19,086 nt of DNA from an uncultured Bacilli bacterium (GTDB lineage Bacteria > Bacillota_I > Bacilli_A > RF39 > UBA660). Below, piece after piece: positions 13,397-19,086 of the stretch; position 1 is the first letter of the stretch, and the number at the start of each line of letters is the position of its first letter. Under the pieces are notes generated by a model, which was not told where the DNA came from, ran no database searches, and saw nothing but the letters and a program-made list of their open reading frames with translations. The stretch lies in NCBI GenBank assembly GCA_944329545.1, contig CALVIK010000042.1, positions 1 to 19,086 of the forward strand, read 5' to 3'. A program made the position numbers and the translations under genes.

Positions 13397-14303
13397 GTTT
13401 TGAAAAATAACTATCCATAATATCGAGACTTTGATTAATTTTTTTAGTATTGCCAGTTCTTTCAACAATTTTTTTTAGCAATTTTAAAACTTGGATATCT
13501 TCGTTTTCATATATAGTAGTTTCACTAAAAAAATCTAAAAATTTATTTATTTCAAAAAATTCTTTTTTAGAACCATATTTAGAGAAAGTATAGTAGAAAA
13601 AATCTGTATCATTATGAAAATAAGCATTTTCTAATATTTCTTTGTTTTCAAACAAAAGTTCTAACATTAAAAGAGCATAAACATTTGCTTGATAACATAC
13701 GGTATCATAATTATTATCGAAGAATTTGCGCCTTGTTAATAACTGGGTATATCCTTCATTTAAACCTCTAAAAAAAGAAGTATGCTTGCCTAATTTTTCA
13801 AATCCACTTTTAAAATAAGTAATTTGGTGATTAGAAGAGGCCATATGTAAAATTTCATGAGCTAAAGCTTCATAATCTAAATACATAATTTTATTGGCAT
13901 CGTGTAGATAAAGGCCATTAAAATTTTTATTCATAAATGGTATTTTATGATTTTTTATTTTTTCAAAAGTTAAATCTTCTAAATTAGAAACACAAAACAT
14001 TAAATTATTGTTATTAGTTGTTTCTAAAAGTGTTTTAAAAGCTTTTAATACTTCGGCACTAAAATTTTTGGTTTCTAAAATATCTTCAATAACTTTTTTC
14101 AAATCATCTTTTATAATTATATTTTCTCTTTTTAATTCTTTAGCATCAGTAGTGTTTTCATAAAGAAATTCATTGTTTTTTTCAATAAAACATCGAAGAC
14201 TTTTTTCTTTTTCATGTTTTTGCCATTGATAACTAATAGTAATTGTACCAAGGCTAGCTATAAAAAGATTAAAGTAAAACATTGATGATAAAATTTCTGA
14301 CAT
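13374..14303 (-). CDS. Putative membrane-anchored zinc metalloprotease (HExxH)
   Basis: A 309-residue protein. A short N-terminal hydrophobic segment (residues ~9-24) may anchor it. A charged helical region (~30-100) leads into the putative catalytic domain. H149-E150-xx-H153 (ALAHEILHMASS) is a zinc-binding HExxH motif, and E183 in GLNEGYTQLL, 30 residues later, is a plausible third ligand, the gluzincin arrangement. The rest is helical. I do not recognise a named family; the NEGYT motif after HExxH is common in uncharacterised Bacillota peptidases of the immune-inhibitor or basic-secretory-protease kind. The protein has no clear cleavable signal, so the side of the membrane is uncertain. 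Its promoter is a perfect consensus sigma-A site. It is transcribed alone and converges on the FxLYD-like gene. Confidence 0.75.
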   Translation of the reverse strand: MSEILSSMFYFNLFIASLGTITISYQWQKHEKEKSLRCFIEKNNEFLYENTTDAKELKRENIIIKDDLKKVIEDILETKNFSAEVLKAFKTLLETTNNNNLMFCVSNLEDLTFEKIKNHKIPFMNKNFNGLYLHDANKIMYLDYEALAHEILHMASSNHQITYFKSGFEKLGKHTSFFRGLNEGYTQLLTRRKFFDNNYDTVCYQANVYALLMLELLFENKEILENAYFHNDTDFFYYTFSKYGSKKEFFEINKFLDFFSETTIYENEDIQVLKLLKKIVERTGNTKKINQSLDIMDSYFSKQKKLIKH

Positions 14304-14327
14304 ATTTTTCCCTTTCTTTCAAGAATA

Positions 14328-14356
14328 ATTATAATTATTAAAAAGATATTTGTCAA
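14328..14356 (-). promoter_or_regulatory. Perfect consensus sigma-A promoter of the metalloprotease gene
   Basis: On the minus strand, TTGACA (14356-14351), exactly 17 bases, then TATAAT (14333-14328). All 12 box positions match the consensus. It sits 25 bases before the ATG, whose ribosome site is AAAGGGAAA. Confidence 0.88.
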
Positions 14357-14372
14357 AATATTATCATAAATA

Positions 14373-14381
14373 TGGTATAAT
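14373..14381 (+). promoter_or_regulatory. Extended -10 promoter of the DUF7666-like/uvrA pair
   Basis: TGGTATAAT at 14373-14381, divergent from the metalloprotease promoter; their -35 regions overlap near 14351-14358. No good -35 box. No LexA/DinR-type operator (GAAC-N4-GTTC kind) is seen between here and 14405. Confidence 0.65.
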
Positions 14382-14404
14382 AACAGGTGAAAAGCGGTGA
14401 TGTT

Positions 14405-14881
14405 GTGAAAATTTTGGGTTATAAAGCGTTTAATAAAGATTTTACTAACCGTTATGGCTTTAAATTTGAAGTTGGAAAAACATACTCGGCCTTTGGAACA
14501 ATAAAATGGGGGCAAAGAGGCAATGGGTTTCATATGTGCGCAAATTTTGAAGATTGTTTTCGTTATTATGATTCAGATAATTCTATCATCGCGGAAGTTA
14601 TTGGTTTTGGAAAAACTTTAAAAAATGACGATGAATATTATGGCTATTATGATATGTATGTTTGTGAATGTTTAAAAGTGGTTAGAGTAATTCCTCGGGA
14701 AGAAATAATTATGATGGCTAAAGAATTACCTGAAGATCGTCTTGACCATTTAATTCGTACGATGAATTTGACAGAAGAGGAAACTAACGAAATTTTAGCT
14801 ATTAATAGGGGCAATCAAAAAATAAAAAAAGCTATTGATTATTATCATTATGGAAAAAAGAATGCTTATTGGAGTGATTAG
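14405..14881 (+). CDS. DUF7666-like protein coupled to uvrA
   Basis: A 158-residue soluble protein. The order GYKAFNKDFTN..GFKFEVGKTY, RGNGFHMCANFEDCFRYYD, SIIAEVIG recalls the DUF7666 family seen in phages and bacteria (K.FNKDL.C.GFQYE.GK.Y..., GFHAC). A helical C-terminus follows (EEIIMMAKELP, LDHLIRTMNLTEEETNEIL). I start at the GTG at 14405, preceded by AGCGGTGAT; the in-frame GTG at 14387 would lie at the expected transcription start. Family function is unknown. It ends 2 bases before the uvrA ATG and its last codons hold the uvrA ribosome site (GGAGTGAT), so it is co-translated with the DNA-repair gene. Any role in repair is inference from that linkage. Confidence 0.68.
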   Translation: MKILGYKAFNKDFTNRYGFKFEVGKTYSAFGTIKWGQRGNGFHMCANFEDCFRYYDSDNSIIAEVIGFGKTLKNDDEYYGYYDMYVCECLKVVRVIPREEIIMMAKELPEDRLDHLIRTMNLTEEETNEILAINRGNQKIKKAIDYYHYGKKNAYWSD

Positions 14882-14883
14882 AA

Positions 14884-17697
14884 ATGAATGAAATTATTAT
14901 TAAAGGGGCTCGGGAAAATAATTTAAAAAACATTGATATAAATTTACCTAAAAATAAATTAATTGTGATGACAGGTGTTAGTGGTAGTGGTAAAAGTAGT
15001 TTGGCTTTTGATACTATTTATGCTGAAGGCCGAAGAAGATATGTCGAAAGTTTGAGTGCTTACGCTAGACAGTTTTTAGGGGGCACGGAAAAACCAGATG
15101 TTGATAGTATTGAAGGTCTTAGTCCGTCTATTAGTATCGATCAAAAAACAACTAACAAAAATCCTCGAAGTACTGTTGGTACTGTTACGGAAATATATGA
15201 TTATCTGCGCCTTTTATATGCGCGAATTGGGGTTCCTTATTGTCCAAAACATCATATTCCGATAACATCGCAAAGTATTGAGGAAATGACAAATGATGTT
15301 TTAAATATTCCGGAAAAGACGAAAATTAGAATTTTAAGTCCAGTTATTAGTTTGGAAAAAGGTACTCATAAAGAGCTTATAACTTCATTAGTTAAAGATG
15401 GCTTTGTAAGGGCGATTATCGATGACGAAGAATGTGATTTAACGGAAGAAATAAATCTTAGTAAAACCAAAAAACATACAATTGAAGTTATTGTGGATCG
15501 TTTAATCATTAAAGAGGGGATTAGAAGCCGCGTTTATGGTTCTTTAGAAACGGCCGTTAAATTAGGTAAAGGAAAAGTAATTATTGATATTATTGGTGGT
15601 GAAAAAAAATTAATGAGTGAAACTTATGCTTGCCCAAAATGTGATTTTTCATTGCCGGAATTAGAACCGAGAATGTTTTCTTTTAATGCCCCATATGGAG
15701 CATGCCCAGAATGTAAGGGACTTGGCATTAAATATAAAATCGATGAAGATTTAATCGTCCCAGATACGACTAAAAGTATTAATGAAGGGGCTATTGTCGT
15801 TATTAATACAAACGATGAAAACAATATTACTTATACTAATTTAACAGCTGCATGCCACTATTATAATATTGATATGGATAAACCTTTTAATAAACTAACG
15901 CCGAAAGAAAAAGATATTGTTTTTTATGGAACTAGCGATATAATAACTTTTAATTATATTTCTAAAAAAGGTAATACGAGAAGTACTAAGGGAACTTTTG
16001 AGGGCATTATTACGAATTTAGAGCGAAGATATATGGAAACTAAAAGTACTTGGATTAGAGAATGGATTGAAAATTATATGACGGAATTAAAATGTCCTAA
16101 ATGTCATGGAGCGAGACTTGATGATAGTGTTCTATCAGTTTTAATTGCTGGAAAAAATATTTATGAAGTTACTAATATGAGTATTAAAGATTTAGCGGAA
16201 TTTTTAAATAATTTAAAACTTTCTAAGGAAAAACAAGAAATCTCTAATTTAATTATTAAAGAAATTAGTTCAAGGTTATCTTTTTTGATTAATGTAGGTC
16301 TTGAATATTTAACTTTATCAAGAGAAGCTAAAACTTTATCTGGTGGCGAGGCTCAGCGTATTCGTCTGGCTACGCAAATTGGATCTAGGTTAACAGGAGT
16401 TTTATATGTTTTAGATGAACCTTCTATTGGTTTACATCAAAGAGATAACCAAAGACTTATTAATTCTTTAAAAGAAATGCGGGATTTAGGAAATACTTTA
16501 ATTGTTGTCGAACACGATACCGATACAATGATGGCGGCTGATTATTTAGTTGATATTGGACCTAAAGCTGGTATTCATGGTGGTTATGTTGTTGCTAAAG
16601 GAACGCCAGAAGAGGTTATGCAAAGTCCTAATAGCTTAACCGGCAAATATTTAACTGGTAAAGAGAAAATTGAAGTTCCGAATACAAGAAGAAAAGGCAA
16701 TAAAAAATATTTAGAAATTAAAGGGGCTCAGGAAAATAATTTAAAAAACATTGATGTTAAATTTCCCCTAGGAAAATTTATTTGCGTAACGGGAGTTAGT
16801 GGTAGTGGTAAAAGTACTTTAATAAATGAAATTTTATATAAAATAATTGCTAATAATTTATATAAAAATAAAAATAAGCCAGGAGCTTATAAAAGTGTTA
16901 AAGGTTTAGAAAATATCGATAAAGTTATTGATATTTCGCAAACACCAATTGGCCGAACACCGAGAAGTAATCCGGCTACCTATACTGGAGTTTTTGATGA
17001 TATAAGAGATGTTTTTGCGGAAACGAAGGAAGCTAAAATGCGTGGTTATGATAAAGGAAGATTTTCTTTCAATGTCAAAGGTGGTAGATGTGAAGCTTGT
17101 TTTGGTGATGGGGTCAAAAGAATTGAAATGCATTTTTTACCGGATGTTTATGTTCCTTGTGAAGTTTGTCATGGTACCCGGTATAATACAGAAACTTTAC
17201 AAATAAAATACAAAGGTAAAAATATATATGATGTTTTAGAAATGACCGTAGAAGAAGCGTATACTTTTTTTGAAAATCATCCTAAAATTAAAAATAAATT
17301 GCAAGTTTTGATGGATGTGGGTTTATCTTATATTAAACTTGGTCAAAGTGCGCCAACACTTTCTGGTGGTGAGGCAGCAAGAATTAAACTAGCTAAAGAA
17401 TTACAAAAGAAACCAACGGGCAAAAGTTTATTTATTTTAGATGAACCAACAACCGGTCTTCATAGTGATGATATTAAAAAATTATTAGTTATCTTAAATA
17501 GAATCGTCGATAATGGAGACACGGTTTTAGTTATTGAACATAACCTTGATGTAATTAAACAAGCTGATTATATTATTGATTTAGGACCAGAAGGTGGTAA
17601 TGCTGGTGGCAATATTGTTTTTGCGGGTTCTCCAGAAGAAATTATTAATTGCGATAAAAGTTATACAGGTAAATTTTTAAAACCTTATTTAAAATAG
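14884..17697 (+). CDS. uvrA: Excinuclease ABC subunit A
   Basis: ATPase that finds bulky DNA damage and loads UvrB in nucleotide excision repair. The 937 residues are full length. The first ATP site has Walker A GVSGSGKSS (residues 31-39, K37), and the second has GVSGSGKST near 637-645. The two ABC signatures are LSGGEAQRIRLA and LSGGEAARIKLA, with Walker B LYVLDEPSIGLHQ and LFILDEPTTGLHS. Zinc modules are visible as CPKC...CPEC (~253-280), CPKCHGARL (~404) and CEAC...CEVCHG (~738-763). The first CxxC of many homologues near residue 120 is here CPKHHIPI. The ribosome site is inside the upstream DUF7666-like gene. A terminator follows directly. Confidence 0.98.
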   Translation: MNEIIIKGARENNLKNIDINLPKNKLIVMTGVSGSGKSSLAFDTIYAEGRRRYVESLSAYARQFLGGTEKPDVDSIEGLSPSISIDQKTTNKNPRSTVGTVTEIYDYLRLLYARIGVPYCPKHHIPITSQSIEEMTNDVLNIPEKTKIRILSPVISLEKGTHKELITSLVKDGFVRAIIDDEECDLTEEINLSKTKKHTIEVIVDRLIIKEGIRSRVYGSLETAVKLGKGKVIIDIIGGEKKLMSETYACPKCDFSLPELEPRMFSFNAPYGACPECKGLGIKYKIDEDLIVPDTTKSINEGAIVVINTNDENNITYTNLTAACHYYNIDMDKPFNKLTPKEKDIVFYGTSDIITFNYISKKGNTRSTKGTFEGIITNLERRYMETKSTWIREWIENYMTELKCPKCHGARLDDSVLSVLIAGKNIYEVTNMSIKDLAEFLNNLKLSKEKQEISNLIIKEISSRLSFLINVGLEYLTLSREAKTLSGGEAQRIRLATQIGSRLTGVLYVLDEPSIGLHQRDNQRLINSLKEMRDLGNTLIVVEHDTDTMMAADYLVDIGPKAGIHGGYVVAKGTPEEVMQSPNSLTGKYLTGKEKIEVPNTRRKGNKKYLEIKGAQENNLKNIDVKFPLGKFICVTGVSGSGKSTLINEILYKIIANNLYKNKNKPGAYKSVKGLENIDKVIDISQTPIGRTPRSNPATYTGVFDDIRDVFAETKEAKMRGYDKGRFSFNVKGGRCEACFGDGVKRIEMHFLPDVYVPCEVCHGTRYNTETLQIKYKGKNIYDVLEMTVEEAYTFFENHPKIKNKLQVLMDVGLSYIKLGQSAPTLSGGEAARIKLAKELQKKPTGKSLFILDEPTTGLHSDDIKKLLVILNRIVDNGDTVLVIEHNLDVIKQADYIIDLGPEGGNAGGNIVFAGSPEEIINCDKSYTGKFLKPYLK

Positions 17698-17722
17698 ACA
17701 TAGAAAAATCTATGTTTTTTTT
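17698..17722 (+). terminator. uvrA terminator
   Basis: ACATAGA (17698-17704) pairs perfectly with TCTATGT (17709-17715), loop AAAA, followed by a long T-run. It begins directly after the TAG stop. Confidence 0.9.
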
Positions 17723-17763
17723 ATTTTTTTTGAAAATCAAAAGGGATTTTAAAATAAAAATTC

Positions 17764-17769
17764 TATAAT
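17764..17769 (+). promoter_or_regulatory. Possible -10 box of the first DUF1016 gene
   Basis: TATAAT at 17764-17769 lies 37 bases before the ATG at 17806. No -35 box is found at normal spacing, so the call rests on this box alone. Confidence 0.4.
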
Positions 17770-17805
17770 ACATAATAAAGGGGCAATTTAAAAAAGGTGG
17801 TGTTT

Positions 17806-18300
17806 ATGAATTACTATAATGAAATAAAAGAAGTACTAGTTAAAAATGAAGTTTATAAAAAGGTTAAAGAGTATTCAAAGAATAAAAGCGATTTACATAG
17901 TTACTTTGAAGTAGGAAGATTAATAGTCGAAGCTCAAGGCGGGGAAAAAAGAGCAAAATATGGTAATAGGCTTATTAAAAAATATTCAGAAAAGTTAACT
18001 AAAGAATTAGGCAAAGGATATGATGTTTCTAATTTGAAAAGAATGCGACAGTTTTATTTATTTTGGAAAGGTGGCTCGATGCGCCACCAATTTAGCAATA
18101 TTAGCTGGACACATTACAGATATTTATTGCCTTTAAAAAATATGAAATGCATAAATTATTATATTTATATTACTGATAAATTGAATTTGTCAGTAAGAGA
18201 GCTTAGAGAAAAAATAAAAAATAATGAGTATGAAAGAATAGGAAAGAAACAAGAATTAGAAAAACCAAAAGTAAATACTGGTGTTAGAATAGATTTATAG
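17806..18300 (+). CDS. DUF1016 (YhcG-type) N-terminal protein, nuclease half missing
   Basis: A 164-residue protein with the typical DUF1016_N sequence: SYFEVGRLIVEAQGGEKRAKYG, LIKKYSEKLTKELGKGY, LKRMRQFYLFW, SWTHYRYLL, and VRELREKIKNNEYERIG. In full-length relatives (~330-350 residues) a PDDEXK nuclease domain follows; here homology to the second copy stops at codon NT and the last residues (GVRIDL) are encoded by an inverted-repeat element that supplies the TAG stop. The ATG at 17806 has AAAGGTGGTG just upstream; the GTG at 17797 lies inside that ribosome site. The family is linked to restriction-modification and mobile-element islands. Codons 88-95 contain a GC-rich hairpin sequence. It is either a truncated remnant or a stand-alone DNA-binding version. 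Confidence 0.85.
   Translation: MNYYNEIKEVLVKNEVYKKVKEYSKNKSDLHSYFEVGRLIVEAQGGEKRAKYGNRLIKKYSEKLTKELGKGYDVSNLKRMRQFYLFWKGGSMRHQFSNISWTHYRYLLPLKNMKCINYYIYITDKLNLSVRELREKIKNNEYERIGKKQELEKPKVNTGVRIDL
18068..18089 (+). repeat. Hairpin-forming palindrome inside DUF1016 copy 1
   Basis: GGTGGCTC (18070-18077) can pair with GCGCCACC (18081-18088) over 7 of 8 positions with a 3-base GAT loop; only T18076/C18082 fails. It is GC-rich within very AT-rich coding DNA and sits between the RMRQFYL and SWTHYR motifs. Confidence 0.75.
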
Positions 18301-18372
18301 ACACTCCTCTCAATGTTTATTATTTTAACACATTGTCCACACTTTTGTGTCTATAAATCTATCCTAACACCA
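18279..18372. repeat. 94-bp element with 26-bp terminal inverted repeats between the DUF1016 copies
   Basis: The left arm 18279-18304 (starts TGGTGTTAG, ends TAGACAC) and right arm 18347-18372 (starts GTGTCTA, ends CTAACACCA) match as inverted repeats at 25 of 26 positions; the only mismatch is A18288 against C18363. The 42-base centre has a weaker nested pair, CAATGT (18311-18316) and ACATTG (18330-18335). Homology between the two gene copies ends exactly at the left arm and restarts exactly after the right arm. There is no target duplication and no T-run, so it is neither a clear insertion sequence nor a normal terminator. Confidence 0.88.
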
Positions 18373-19086
18373 AAGTATATAAAAAGGTTAAAGATTATTC
18401 AAAGAATAAAAGCGATTTAAATGCTTACTATGAAGTAGGAAGATTAATAGTAGAAGCTCAAGGTGGAGAAAAAAGAGCAAAATATGGTAATAGACTTATT
18501 AAAGAATATTCAGAAAAATTAACTAAAGAGCTTGGTAAAGGATATACTTATACTAATTTAAGTAGAATGCGACAGTTTTATTTGCTTTCTATAAAAGTTG
18601 CCGCGGTGCGGCAACTATCTGGTAATTTAACTTGGACACATTATCGTATATTATTGTCGATTAAAAATATTAAAGAAATTGAGTATTATGTAAATATTAC
18701 TATTTTAAACAATTTATCTTCAAGAGAGCTTAGAGAAAAAATAAAAAATAATGAATATGAAAGAATAGGAAAGAAACAAGAATTAGAAGAGCTAAAAGTA
18801 AATACATTAATTAAAAACCCAATAATAATTAAAACAAATAAAAATATTACTAAAGTTAATGAATATGTTTTACATCAATTAATATTAGAAGATATGGATA
18901 AATTTTTAAAGGAATTAGGTATTGGGTTTATGTATGCTGGAAACGAAGTAAAAATCAAAATAGGTGAGGGATATAACTATATAGACTTCTTACTTTTTAA
19001 TTATAGATATAATTGCTTCGTTGTTATAGAGTTAAAAACAGCAGAGTTAAAAGCTGAACATATTGGGCAAATAACCAAATATATAA
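18373..19086 (+). pseudogene. Second DUF1016 copy with PDDEXK nuclease region, no start codon (runs off window)
   Basis: An open frame from 18357 to the window end encodes a protein homologous to copy 1 from its VYKKVK motif (about residue 14) onward, then continues past the point where copy 1 is cut. The continuation contains the PDDEXK core: GIGFMYAGNEVKIKIG, the Asp of YNYIDFLL, and ELK in FVVIELKT, followed by EHIGQI. That is the usual YhcG nuclease domain. Upstream, TAA at 18354-18356 closes the frame and no ATG, GTG or TTG precedes the homologous region. The first in-frame ATG is at 18567, deep within the DUF1016_N domain. The gene is therefore headless, lacking only ~13 residues and an expression signal. 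Its frame is otherwise undamaged, which suggests recent disruption or a silent cassette. Confidence 0.82.
18595..18616 (+). repeat. Hairpin-forming palindrome inside DUF1016 copy 2
   Basis: AGTTGCCGC (18596-18604) pairs perfectly over 9 bases with GCGGCAACT (18608-18616), loop GGT. It occupies the same codons as the palindrome in copy 1, with a different sequence. Confidence 0.85.

Noticed and set aside
14258..14533. 91-codon minus-strand ORF across the divergent promoter region
   Set aside because: It overlaps two real genes and both promoters and has no protein-like features. Other antisense frames (5409-5738, 8932-9279, 9413-9637, 11678-11869, 12879-13127, 15624-15824, 16906-17133) and the overlapping plus-strand frame 17009-17206 were dropped for the same kind of reason.
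17797..17805. GTG at 17797 as the start of the first DUF1016 gene
   Set aside because: It is within the AAAGGTGGTG ribosome site of the ATG at 17806.
18279..18372. The inverted-repeat element as a simple intrinsic terminator
   Set aside because: The arms are too long, the loop is 42 bases and no T-run follows either arm; its exact placing at the homology breaks needs another explanation.

Overview
The window is AT-rich, tightly packed DNA from a low-GC Gram-positive bacterium (Bacillota, most likely class Bacilli or a relative such as Erysipelotrichia/RF39-type gut lineages; the exact lineage is an inference). The evidence is a sorting-signal surface protein with its sortase, a T-box leader in front of thrS, strong AGGAGG ribosome sites, and three endospore genes (spoIIIAH, gerE, gerM). 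TGA, TAA and TAG all act as stops, so the code is standard.

Layout. 1-2538: the 3' part of a repeat-built, sortase-anchored surface protein (five ~113-residue repeats, IPKTG signal) overlapping a class B-type sortase gene. 2535-6452: a threonine T-box operon holding an unknown 147-residue protein, a threonyl-tRNA synthetase without its N-terminal TGS domain, an ADP-ribosylglycohydrolase-family protein and another unknown protein. It ends in a bidirectional terminator shared with a convergent zinc-ribbon gene. 6902-8371: a lysyl-tRNA synthetase with unusual motif wording. 8423-10703: a prepilin-like gene, then spoIIIAH, gerE and gerM, each with its own likely promoter; the gerE promoter matches the sigma-K consensus. 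10734-10810: tRNA-Arg(TCT). 10954-12890: an unknown gene overlapping enolase. 12925-14303: a membrane-anchored FxLYD-like protein converging on a membrane-anchored HExxH metalloprotease. 14405-17697: a DUF7666-like gene coupled to uvrA. 17806-19086: two tandem DUF1016 (YhcG-type) copies joined by a 94-bp inverted-repeat element.

How the parts relate. SpoIIIAH is the mother-cell half of the sporulation feeding channel, GerM helps assemble that channel, and GerE is the last mother-cell transcription factor, so 8867-10703 is a small mother-cell sporulation cluster away from any spoIIIA operon visible here. Terminator hairpins repeatedly contain stop codons and promoters repeatedly lie in upstream gene ends, so genes are packed almost edge to edge.

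The most unusual part is the right end. A complete-looking DUF1016 N-terminal gene stops inside an inverted repeat. A second copy with the PDDEXK nuclease region begins right after it without a start codon. Both copies carry a small coding-strand hairpin at the same codons, and the stem is kept by two compensatory base-pair changes. No stretch over 300 bases lacks a gene.
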